In this document: one piece after another, positions 1 through 9,600 of the stretch
Layout: every line of letters starts with the position of its first letter
Numbering within the stretch: position 1 is the stretch's first letter
Assembly (NCBI GenBank): GCA_000934455.1
Contig: KN884823.1
Coordinates: forward strand, 40,552 to 68,690
Direction of reading: 5' to 3'
Length of the DNA stretch: 28,139 bases
DNA from: Apostichopus parvimensis
Taxonomy: Eukaryota > Echinodermata > Holothuroidea > Aspidochirotida > Stichopodidae
Position numbers and translations under genes: made by a program
The notes under the pieces: model-generated
Database searches by the model: none
What the model was told of the DNA's origin: nothing
Seen by the model: the letters and a program-made list of their open reading frames with translations, nothing else

Positions 1-125
1 CAATTTCGGATATCTCGAATTCAATTTCAGATATCTGAATTAGAATTTCAGATATCTCGAAATCTATTTTAGATATCTCGAATTCAATTTCAGATATCTG
101 AAATAAGAAACAATTTCAGATATCT
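1..125. repeat. 21-bp-period minisatellite (AATTTCAGATATCT units)
   Basis: The heptamer GATATCT recurs at positions 9, 30, 51, 72, 93 and 119. Five copies sit exactly 21 bp apart and the sixth 26 bp on. Each unit carries the palindrome AGATATCT inside a weaker dyad, TTTCAGATATCTGAAA. The array probably continues left of the window. No coding potential is seen. Confidence 0.85.
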
Positions 126-891
126 AAAATTCCCGATTAAATGTTAAAATGGCTTTCCATACGGCCGACCTTATTTAGAATGTTAGCAGAACCACATAGC
201 CGATTATAATTCCCATATTATGGTTGGATTCTAAGCTACCTGTGTTTAAATAACGTTGCTAAGAGATACCACGCTAAATGTTCTAGCATAGGCTGTTGAA
301 ATCTTGACGCTTTTGAGTATTGTGATGAAACAAATTTTTGCTTTATATAAAGCATCATTTTTCGTGAAGGTTTAATGGAAGAATTAAATGTTCACCGAAG
401 GATATGAAATTTTACAGCGTTTACGATTTTTTTCGCAGAACAGGTCGCCTACGTACTAATGGATGTAGGACCAAGACTACAGTGCGCAATTTCCAAGTTA
501 GCACTTTACTGAGGAGCACAATGCCTAGCCCTAGCATTAGGCCTATACCAACTAAGTGTCGATAGCCTAACAATACCTTACTGGTACCACTGGACTGCAT
601 TGTTCTCTGCACAACTCAGACGGTTCTGGACTGGTTTGCTGCGCTATATTTTGAATGAGTCGCTGCATACTTCAAGTCATATTGTCTAACTTATTATAGA
701 CTTAGCCTAGGCCTCAATGTACATTAGCGTACGTTAGTAACATTTCCTCTTGCCCATAGCCTGGCTTCACTGATGGAAAACATTCTCATTGATTTTTAAT
801 AGAAAAGCTGGCCCTCTGTAGCACATTTTTCAGTTGTTTAGCTTGCAGCAAACACCCAAGCATATCATGGCTAAGGCAAAAATAATGCTCT
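126..891. other. Intergenic, no gene seen
   Basis: AT-rich sequence with no convincing open frame, RNA gene or repeat that I can name. The short reverse-strand frame at 421-612 has no recognisable domain. The stretch is the upstream region of the NXNL2-like exon. Confidence 0.5.
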
Positions 892-899
892 TGACGTCA
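892..899. promoter_or_regulatory. Candidate CRE (TGACGTCA) upstream of NXNL2-like exon
   Basis: A full palindromic CREB/ATF consensus, TGACGTCA, lies 31 bp before the first ATG (931) and 82 bp before the preferred ATG (982). The site is seen directly. Its use as a promoter element is inference, because the transcription start is unknown. Confidence 0.3.
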
Positions 900-981
900 A
901 TTAACTAGCCTAGGAGTAGGACCTATTCTCATGAAGTCTAGGTCTTCATTGACAGAAATTGGTCGAACAGCACAGATAAGA

Positions 982-1329
982 ATGAATATCTTTGAGGGGA
1001 AAACACTATGGAGACTAACAGAAGAACAGGAATCTCCTGTTGATGTTAAGGAGACTTTAAAAGACAAAGTAGTGGGACTCTATTTCACAGCTAAATGGAG
1101 CCCTCCTTGTCAAGAATTCACGCCACTCTTGTGTGATGTCTACCAACAACTTATCGAAAGAAAACTACCCTTTGAGATTGTTCACATTTCATGTGACAAA
1201 GATCAAGTTGAAATGAAGGAAACTTTGCAAAAGTTTAGGGTGTGCTGGCCATACCTTAGATTTGCAGACAAACATACAAGGTTAGAGCATGCATGCACCT
1301 GTTTATCAAATTATTTGTTGAAGTATTGA
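982..1329 (+). CDS. NXNL2: Nucleoredoxin-like protein 2-like thioredoxin-fold exon, short read-through form
   Basis: The frame encodes a thioredoxin-like fold of the nucleoredoxin-like (RdCVF/RdCVF2) group, known in vertebrates for photoreceptor trophic and redox roles. Residues 29-48 hold the core strand and active-site helix; EFTPLLCDVYQQL and PFEIVHISCDKD match NXNL2 more closely than NXNL1. The active-site motif is W39-S-P-P-C43, so the first cysteine of the nucleoredoxin WCPPC motif is a serine and a dithiol reaction looks impossible. I chose ATG 982 because family similarity begins there; an in-frame ATG at 931 would add 17 residues. Family alignment suggests a first-exon end at 1280 (ACAAG|GTTAGA, phase 2). 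Without splicing, the frame runs 15 more residues to a TGA, giving 115 residues. Vertebrate NXNL1 makes a comparable short form by retaining intron 1. I could not find a second exon (the typical IPxLVI...G block) before 6500, so this is a short-form gene, a partial gene or a decaying copy. Confidence 0.75.
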   Translation: MNIFEGKTLWRLTEEQESPVDVKETLKDKVVGLYFTAKWSPPCQEFTPLLCDVYQQLIERKLPFEIVHISCDKDQVEMKETLQKFRVCWPYLRFADKHTRLEHACTCLSNYLLKY

Positions 1330-2508
1330 TTTATTACAACTATTCACACCCAAAGCTGTATGACAATCTAAATAATTAAGCCCCACATTGAGCCAAATTT
1401 TGGTTGATTCAGGAAATTTGTCACTGATCAAGTTTATTCTATAAAGAAGACGTACTGTAGCAGTTTATCAATTTCCAGGGACGGTTTTCAATGCAACTTA
1501 AACAAAGGAATCACTTAAACTCTGAAGATTTTGGACAATTTTGATACAAATCACTCTCACATCATTCCCATGTAAATTATGAAGTCCAGGAGTAGCAGGG
1601 ACAAGATACTTTAAGAACAAACAACCCACAACTCAACAGGTTGTATACAAGATTTATTAAGATTGGGAGTGGCCCTGGGGTTGACAAAATGACTCTCTGT
1701 GTACATAGGGGTTCTGGGAGACCCCCCCCCCAACATAACCAAAAAAAAATAAAAAAAAATAATGATAACAATTATAAGAAATCAGTAAATAAATTTCAAA
1801 AAGCATAAAATGTAAAATTGTGCTAAAATCTACTTTAATTTTTTTTAATGTGAGGTTGAAAATTGTGGTAAACCCCCAGCACACCCCAACCCCTCCCCTA
1901 GATCTGCTGAACCATATTACCCACCTATCCTCCCCATCCCCCAAGAGAAAAAAAAAATGCAACATGGTAACTTTAGATTTAGAATTGAGAGATCAGCCCT
2001 TAGGTTAAATGTCAATGTATTTTCAATCCATCCATTGACAGTTAAATTTGAAAAGTAGAAGATAATTGAAATATTTGTTTGTGTGTACATGGAATTATAG
2101 TTCTTTCATTATGATGCAATCATTGTCATTCTTAAATATTTCTTCTCCTTATTTTTCCATCCTTTAAATCCTGAAGTGATCTTGTGGAACAATTCAACAT
2201 TATAGCAGTTCCCAAGCTGATCATCTTGTCTCCAGATGGTGAGGTGATATCTGAGACGGGCCGTAAGGAGGTGGCAGACAGAGGTATCGTGTGTTTCAAA
2301 TTCTGGCAAAATGCAGCAAAGATTGATTGAAACCATATACCATAGAGACATAGCGAGAGAGTAGTGGAGAGAGGTCGAGAGAGGGGGAGAAGAAACACCA
2401 TTCAGTTCTAATGTTAAATTAAAATAGAAAAGAAAAAGAGGCTTTCAGTTTGTTATGTTTCATAATACTCCATATTAATGTGTTATGTGATTTTTGTTGT
2501 CTTTATAG
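1330..2508. other. Presumed intron or intergenic, low complexity
   Basis: No coding signal. There is a C9 tract at 1723-1731 followed by A-rich tracts (1740-1760), and C-rich and A-rich runs at 1870-1960. A good polypyrimidine tract and acceptor (TTTTTGTTGTCTTTATAG) end at 2508. It could close an intron that opened at 1281, but the joined frame would stop after six codons. Confidence 0.4.
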
Positions 2509-2526
2509 GCTGCAAGAGTTATATTA

Positions 2527-2889
2527 TTAAAGGCATTGAAGACTCGCCCCAAAGCGTATGTCGCCATCTGAAAAAAGTTAACTTTCCGTTGCTTGCAAGT
2601 GAAGTTTTCTTCTGTCGCTACAAAATGCTGACAGTAATGAAACGTGATACCTTGTTATCTTTTAACTGGTGCTGAGATGTCCAGCGCTGCTATGTACACT
2701 GTGTTGTGGGTATTGACCGTAGCTGTTTGTATTGACTGTACACTAATGTCTAATTACCGAGGGTAGCAAGCTGTGTGTATTTTCTGGGATCGATGGTGGT
2801 GTCTAACACTTCTGTTACACCTCATTTGAAACTAGGTCAGATTACCGGCATCAGAAGTTTCTTTGTGCGCGTGTCTTCACTCCCTTTAA
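2527..2889. mobile_element. MITE copy 1 with TTAA ends (piggyBac-like target site)
   Basis: A 363-bp non-coding element starts TTAAAGGCATTGAAGACTCG and ends with the near inverted complement, CGTGTCTTCACTCCCTTTAA. It therefore has terminal inverted repeats of about 17-20 bp with few mismatches, bounded by TTAA on both sides. A second copy lies at 12802-13176. The TTAA target duplication is typical of piggyBac-group elements, but TIR sequence alone does not fix the superfamily. It has no transposase and must have been moved by an enzyme made elsewhere. Confidence 0.8.
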
Positions 2890-3955
2890 GTCATAAATAT
2901 GGTTGTCTATCTGTCTAATATTGTGTGAAGCAAAATGAAGCATCGCTTATTGTCAGTACCAAAATTCAACAGAGACTGCCCTTGCTCAGTTTTTGTCACA
3001 ATGAATTCCTACAAACTCAAGGAGTGTCGTACAATTATGGATACCATGCATGTCAGGCAATAATAATTTAGTGTCCAAATGTTGCCTAGCAGTTTTGAAG
3101 ACTCGGAATTTTAAAGTAGTGAGCTTCCTGTGTGCAGACTCTGCTAAACATCTCTGCACTTGTGTAGCAGCCTGATCCTTTTGCATAGCATTTTCAGATG
3201 CGATACAGAATTGTTTGTAGATATATATACCGAAAACTGCCGACAAAATTAGTAAAAAGTAAAATTGTGCTATGAGAGAGACAATATAATACCTCATACT
3301 TTAAAAAAGGTTTGATATATTGTTTTTGTTTTGGTCTTTTTTCGTTTCTTTCTTTAATCAGCTTCTTGAGAACAACTTATACTAAAACATACTGTTGGGT
3401 TCCATTGTAAAGCGCCAATAAAATCGGTGCCAATGATCTTTCTTGGAGCCTATAACACTCCATTCCCATCCCTTTTCCTCACAGAGAAATCTGTTGCACC
3501 CTATCATTCAATTTCAGTCACTGCCCTAACAAAACTTTCAGTTTCCGTCCATACACTTTCAAAGAGTTACACATCTCTTGTAGGTTTCAGAGACGATTTC
3601 AAGTTTTTTTTCAAGAAACAAAGTAGAATATAACTATAAAAAGTGATCGAAACGGTCATCATTGCATTTGAAGGAACGTTTTAAGTAAAGACAAAGAAAA
3701 TGATAAATCGTTTTGTGTAACCTATGTCAATCATAGAAAATTTTAGTTCTTTGATGTCAACACACTGAGGGCTGAAATTACATCGAAACATCCGACCTTT
3801 CTTGTCACAACAGAACAAATAAAAGGTAACAATAGCCAGCAACATGGTCGCGAACTTTGGACTGGATCTTCAACCGATTAAACATTCCAAATTATAGGAT
3901 GCTCAAATCTGCTAGAATTTTTTCAAACGTAGTTAGGCTTTTCTGGAGATTCTGG
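2890..3955. other. Intergenic, no gene seen
   Basis: AT-rich sequence. Short open frames at 2986-3297 (reverse) and 3427-3633 (forward) have no domain I recognise and no supporting splice structure. No RNA gene is seen. Confidence 0.45.
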
Positions 3956-3960
3956 TTCTC

Positions 3961-4060
3961 CATTTATTCAATTCAATTCAATTCTTTATTTCCAGTATAA
4001 ATCAGTAAAAATTTATAAATAGGAAAATAATTTATAGTACACCGAGCCATCTAGAATTAT
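3961..4060 (-). repeat. Possible retroposon 3' tail, reverse orientation
   Basis: The run ATTCAATTCAATTCAATTC followed by TTTATTTCC resembles the inverted simple-repeat tail of non-LTR retroposons common in invertebrates. No coding part is attached. The call rests on style only. Confidence 0.3.
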
Positions 4061-4149
4061 TAAAAATAAACTTTAATGTATGAGTAACTAGTATTTTCAC
4101 GGTAGGACCGTAGGAGTAAATGCTTGTTGAAGTTTGAGCTTGGGTTAAC

Positions 4150-4275
4150 ATTACCTGGCTTAGTGGTGTACCTAGAATAGTTGGCACCCGGGCGGTTCCT
4201 TCCTTTGTCACCCCATGATGCATGGAATGGCGTCCTGAGGGAGGGGTCTAAGGGGCGGAGGTTTCCACCTCCCAT
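4150..4275. repeat. GC-rich repeat remnant
   Basis: A GC-rich island (CACCCGGGCGG, then GAGGGAGGGGTCTAAGGGGCGGAGG) inside AT-rich sequence. It looks like part of a transposable element rather than a gene. The family is not recognised. Confidence 0.25.
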
Positions 4276-4659
4276 TTGAGAAATGTTTGCTTATAAAGGA
4301 TGTAAGGTTGCCTAGATGCAAAATGGAGCAGCTATCTTTGGCAAAACTTTGAACTGATTATATGTTTAGAAATTCCGTCATTCTTTGGTGAATATTTCTT
4401 CACTAGACACATTAGTGTCTAGAATTCTTATATAGTATTTATATACTTTTACACTTTTTATACTTAAATTGTACCTGTTGTTTCTATATATTTCTTCAAT
4501 TCTTTCGCCGGACGGTGAACCGGTAGATTGTATAGGCGTAGTTCATTATAGTGCATGATCAGGTTTGACAAATAGCTGTAAACAGACTATACTTCTATAC
4601 GGCAACATATCAGCCAAAATAAAGCATATTTTCCTGAAAATTTGTGTCAAAAATTAGTA

Positions 4660-4830
4660 AAAATGAGAATCGGGGCCCCTTTTCCATGCAAGTGGCTCTA
4701 CCGTAACTCCCATACGTAACGGTTCCCGGGCGAGCCTCCCCTCCAGCCTGGGTATGTTTGTGGGCTGTAGCATATGACACCCCCCTGACTGGTACCCAGG
4801 CAGACCACCCCCCTCCCCCGCTTAGTACGC
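4660..4830. repeat. GC-rich repeat remnant with C tracts
   Basis: A second GC-rich patch, with GGGGCCCC, CCCGGGCGAG and long C runs near 4780 and 4807-4820. The base composition differs sharply from its flanks. There is no credible coding frame. It is probably transposon-derived. Confidence 0.25.
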
Positions 4831-5261
4831 TAATGTCCTGAATTTCTATCATATTTTTGGGTAAGACTGAATGATATTTCCACTTTTTCGCGTAATTTAC
4901 CAAAGACGTACTTTTGTACGATCTGGAGTTTGATCGAAGTCGAATCCAAACCCATAGATAACGAGTTAGTGCTAGTAGTACACATAATACATTGGTGACG
5001 CAACAACTCCCTGTTGAGTAAACAAACCAAGGACGAAGATTTTGCCTGCATACTCGCGTTACTTGCCTTAGGTAAAGTGACGTTAGCCTACTTTTGTGAA
5101 TTTTTGCAGATATTTTATGTAAATTTTAATTATATGCTCAGTTTGTTTGTTAAATTTCCCTTTCATATGGCTTTTCCAAGTCATGTCATTTCAAAGTTTG
5201 TGCCTAGTGAACTATACGTGCGGGTGATAGTTGTGCGAGTTTTTCAGACTACGTTTAGGTA

Positions 5262-5680
5262 GTGGCTATTGACCCGGCCGCCGGGCCTCTAAGCCCCGAT
5301 CGCTATTCACCCGGCTGTAGATGGAACCATGGAAGTTGTGCACAGTCCTGGATCTCATATAAATTTACTGTGTAGGCCTACGTACGTACGTCAGGCACAC
5401 TGATCTGTACACTAGTTACACTAGTTAGTGTACAGATCAGTGGTCAGGCAGGGCAAGCGCATGTGTTCAGTACGCCGGGCTATTAAAGTCTGCAATTGCC
5501 TGCCCTGAGGATCATCAGCGGCGATCGACCCCCACACAAACAAACGCAATCGCTATTCTCCCGCGCCATTCATTTCGGCAGCCGGGTCGATAAGCCACAC
5601 TGTTCGCTATTCACCCGGCGGCCGGGCCGATAAGCTCCACTTGCTATTCACCCGGCGGCCGGGTCAATAGGCCCCACCCT
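5262..5680. repeat. GC-rich dyad minisatellite interrupted by a hairpin segment
   Basis: The unit GCTATTCACCCGGC plus GGCCGGGTCGATAAGCC recurs at about 5264, 5302, 5552, 5606 and 5643. The last three are tandem, at steps of about 54 and 38 bp. Each full unit holds the dyad CCCGGCGGCCGGG or its variant CCCGGCCGCCGGGC. The middle (about 5320-5550) is different sequence containing the inverted repeat at 5398-5442, so the array may have been split by an insertion. CpG content is locally high. Confidence 0.7.
5398..5442. repeat. Perfect 17-bp inverted repeat (hairpin)
   Basis: Left arm CACTGATCTGTACACTA (5398-5414) and right arm TAGTGTACAGATCAGTG (5426-5442) are perfect reverse complements around an 11-nt loop. 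Transcribed, it would form a 17-bp stem. It could be the junction of two inverted element ends. No miRNA-like extended stem is seen around it. Confidence 0.8.
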
Positions 5681-5689
5681 ACGTTTATG

Positions 5690-6240
5690 ATACAAAACAT
5701 TAACGTGGGTTTTGGACGATCACTCGTTCGTCAATCACCTTTTGGTCATCAATTATTTTATCAGTCAGAAAACTAAAGGTAAAGCTGGCTAATTATTTCT
5801 AAAACGATTATACGATGTGAAACCTTGGTTGCTCGGCACAAAACATAGATCAAATTTGATCTGGTGTTTACACTCCATTTTTTGAAGCAAAACTGAATAG
5901 GCCTAGGCTAGTACACCTTGGCCTACTGTTACTGTTACCTTGGCCTACTGTATGTGGCTAGTGTTAGATTATTGGCAACTCCATATCATAACCCAAAATA
6001 TGCTAAGTGGTCAAATAAATGGTAAATCATGTTCATACTCCACCATTGTACAGTACTACCTAGAGCTGTGTCTACGTTACGCACATCGAGGAACAGACTG
6101 TTCCTTTTGTAAACATTTAGCATTGCTAAGCTTTTCGAGCCATTACTCCTCTTCATTGTACAGTATGATATGCATGATCATCTGTTTGATGCAAAAAGCC
6201 ATTCCTAAGTACTTACTATGTACAAATGTTTGCTAGTTTT
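5690..6240. other. Intergenic upstream of the dehydrogenase gene, no gene seen
   Basis: AT-rich and without recognisable coding sequence. The first coding exon of the next gene is preceded by an acceptor, so an untranslated leader exon and the promoter may lie in this stretch or further upstream. I cannot place them. Confidence 0.35.
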
Positions 6241-6248
6241 TCTTTTCA

Positions 6249-6500
6249 TTCGAGTCTTGGGCAGATCATTGCGTTTTGTCCTTGGGCAAGGCATTTAATC
6301 ACCATTGCCTCTCTCCACCCAGGTGTATAAATGGGGACCCGTGGGATTAAACTGTCAGCTGGGTGCTGTTTAGCTGCTGCCATGTGAAGGGATTGCCTCT
6401 ATGTTTGACAGGTTATCGTTGAACAGGGTAATATTGGGATGCGCCTTGAATTGGTGGATGATATGTCTGCGCTTTATAAATCCTCAATATTATTTTTATA
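6249..6500 (+). mobile_element. 5'-truncated SINE, conserved central domain and 3' tail
   Basis: The block CTTGGGCAAGGCATTTAATC, then CTCCACCCAGGTGTATAAATGGGG, then GCGCTTTATAAATCC is the body and tail of a widespread tRNA-derived SINE type. The body matches the SINE at 11265-11560 (GATCAT...CATTGCCTCTCT...CAGGTGTATAAATGGGGAC). The similarity begins at about the B-box position (CGAGTC), so the Pol III head is mostly missing. The tail ends about 20 bp before the acceptor of the first coding exon. Confidence 0.65.
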
Positions 6501-6525
6501 CTATTCTTTTGTCTTTCCAGATCTG

Positions 6526-6694
6526 ATGGCCACAGGAGCAGAATCCCAAAAAGTTCCAAAAGAAGAAGTACTCCGATTCTGCCAGAGTTGTATGAAGGTA
6601 GCAGGATCAAGTTTGAGCCATGGCAAGCAACTGGCTGAAGTACTAATGTCTGCTGATTACAGAGGGCACTTTAGTCATGGCTTAAACAGATTAC
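6526..6694 (+). CDS. Dehydrogenase coding exon 1
   Basis: The acceptor TTTGTCTTTCCAG ends at 6520 and ATG follows 5 bp later, so an untranslated exon must lie upstream. It encodes residues 1-56 ending SHGLNRL, the family's N-terminal conserved motif. The donor GTACGT at 6695 gives phase 1 and joins to codon CAT (His57) in exon 2. Reading past the donor loses family similarity at once. Confidence 0.9.
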
Positions 6695-9600
6695 GTACGT
6701 TTTCATTTGGTGCTATGCCTGTCACCCTCTCCTCAGAGACTCACGGTAGTGGGGGCCTATAATTCAATGCATGGAGCATTGAGATTATGACATCATACTT
6801 GGATATTTTACAATGTGAACTCTAGTTTATCAAATTACGAACTGATTTAATGTGTGACTGATTTAGTTCATATATGTAACATATGTTACTCATGCACTAA
6901 TTGGACTAAATTCAACCTCAGATGTAGAATATCATGAATTCATTCATATGGCTCTCCATGAAAGGTTTTCTTCCCCAAAAAAGAACGAAAGAACTATATT
7001 CTTTAATTTCACATAGATTTCAGTTGTTCAAGGTGTTGTGATCTGTGAGTCGCTGAGTTTCTTCAAAACAGTCGAGTTGAGTTTAACAAATGAAATCACC
7101 ATTTGGTTGGTTCAGCTGTTGTAGCAAGGCATGGTGGCAGTACTTAATTAGCCTTGTAACATTTCTATTGATCCAGGGAATAGAGGGGATAATAGCCCTT
7201 ATCATAATTATGATAGATGAAGATTAACTTGTTTTTATTTTACAAACAACTGGGCACACTATTGTCCACAGTGTTGCCCCTTTATACAGTTATATGGTAT
7301 TAACTGTTAGCACTAAGCAACTTAAAATACTTGTCCGGTGCTACTGTACATTAGCAGGCCTGTATTCATCATAAACACAACTTGTACCTTTTGCTAGTCC
7401 CCATCAAATGTAGATTAAAGCAATAAATGAATTACTTTTAATTTCACCTTCAGTTGTAATTTTCAATATTATCTTCAGATGTATATGTCAGGGATGTACA
7501 GTTGAATGCAACATGCAGGGACGGTGCACCTGAAATCTTAAAGGAGACAGCTGCCACAGCTTGGGTGGACGGGAAGAATCTTCTCGGTGCAGTGGTGGGG
7601 AACTACTGCATGGAACTGGCCATCAAGAAAGCTAAGGAGGCTGGGATTGGTTGGGTAGTAGCTAAAGGTATGTGGATATATGTACGTTTGTCAGTGAACT
7701 AAAGAGGCTGGGATTGGTTGGGTAGTAGCTGAAGGTATGTGGATATATGTACGTTTGTCAGTGAACTAAAGAGGCTGGGATTGGTTGGGTAGTAGCTAAA
7801 GGTATGTGGAGGCTGGGATTGGTTGGGTAGTAGCTAAAGGTATGTAGATATATGTACAGTACGTTTGTCAGTGAACTAAAGAGGCTGGGATTGGTTGGGT
7901 AGTACTTTGTGAATTTTCTGTTGAACTTAATGCATTGCCATAATTAAACATGTATGGAACTAAATTTTTTACTAACATAAATTGAAACCAAATAATTTGC
8001 TCAAGTTTACATCACACATAATTAACACGAATTGCGCTGCTACTCATGAAGATTGCCCTTAATCTTTTGAGTCAAGTGATAGTATTTGTCAGAACCTGCA
8101 ATTGCATCTGTCAAAGGAGCACGTATCTGGCACGTTCTTAGCTGCAATGACCCGTACATGTGAATGTTTCAAACACCATTTGTATGATATGGGATAAATG
8201 ATTAAAACATGGATGATTTTGCAGTGAATTGATGTTGGACAGAGAAGATCAGAGATCTGTGTGAGGGTCTGTAAAAAAAAAAAAAATCCATTAAATGCTA
8301 TTTGTCTAAACTTGCTAAACAAGTTTTAACTGTTAATTAATGACATTTCAATTTTATCTCATGCAGGATCGAATCATTATGGGATTTCTGGTTGGTACAC
8401 ACTAAAAGCCTTAGAACACAACTTACTGGTGAGAAAGCTTGCTCCATTGTTACATCCTATTGATCCTAAACTTTGTAATAAGTTAATACCAATACCAGTG
8501 TAGCAAGTTGGTATCCTGTGCATATTATTAATCAGGTTGCTTATTTTCATATTATAGGAGACCATAATTTTATTTATTTATTTATTTTACAAAATTTCTA
8601 TAGCGCCTTATCCAATCAGAAATTGCTCTAAGGCGCTTTACAGTAAAATACATACAAACATGATATACAAATATATAAATCGATAATGTAAGGTATAAAA
8701 AGGGTAGAAAATTTGTTATATACAATCTGACAATAAATACATAAAAACTGCAAATGGAAAATCGAAAATTATACAAACAAATTCTTAAAATTTAAAATAT
8801 ATATAAATGTGAAAAATTTTAAATTTTAAAAGCGCTAAAAGCGCTAAATTTGATAACATAAGAAGAAATGCTTGGTGATACTGAAATTTAAGGCCTTCCA
8901 TAATTGCTCAGTTAGTATCAACAAGGCGTGTGAACACAAATATTGCTACACATATGTTCATACAAGATAGATTATTCATTTAGTTTTCAAAAATTTGTAA
9001 ATGTTGTTTGTTCAAGTTTATGAAATTTGTCATCGATTTTAGCATACTGTATCTCAGGTTTAGCATCAGTTTATATAGTCCCTGTAAGTTTCCTTGGACA
9101 TTTCAAGACTACAAACTTCAATTTGAAGATGTAAAGTGCACCGGAAATATGCCTTTTTTTCGTGCAATCTACTCATTCAAAGGACAATGAGAATGGTAGT
9201 AAATGTGGAATGTGATGCTCCTTATTTTTGGTTAGTTTTATGTTAATTGGTTTAATGCATCCTTTTTTTTGGGGGGGGGGGGGGGAGGGAGTTTGATAAA
9301 GTTAAGTCTTAAATCGATCAGTTTCTTGTAATGTGGTTAACAGAGTTTGCTACTGGAGAACAGATTAAAGGAAACTTACAGACCACGGGACTGTATCATG
9401 GTGATGGTATTTATACACTGCATGATTGGGAAATTGCAGGTTACCAATGTTCAACTTCAACTTTCATCAGTATATAACCTTCAAATTCTAGCGTGCACCA
9501 AATTTGCTGAAAGGTTCTGACTTTTTTCAGGTTCTACCAATCATAATAATTTGCTCGCAATGGGGATAGTTAAATGAGGGGATTAAGCATCTCAATCAGG

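Noticed and set aside
931..981. Upstream in-frame ATG as the NXNL2 start
   Set aside because: The 17 extra residues show no family similarity, which begins at ATG 982. It cannot be excluded as an alternative start.
2478..2675. Forward frame containing GCKSYIIKGIEDSPQ as an NXNL2 second exon
   Set aside because: Most of it lies inside the MITE and it lacks the IPxLVI...G pattern. The in-phase join from exon 1 stops after six codons.
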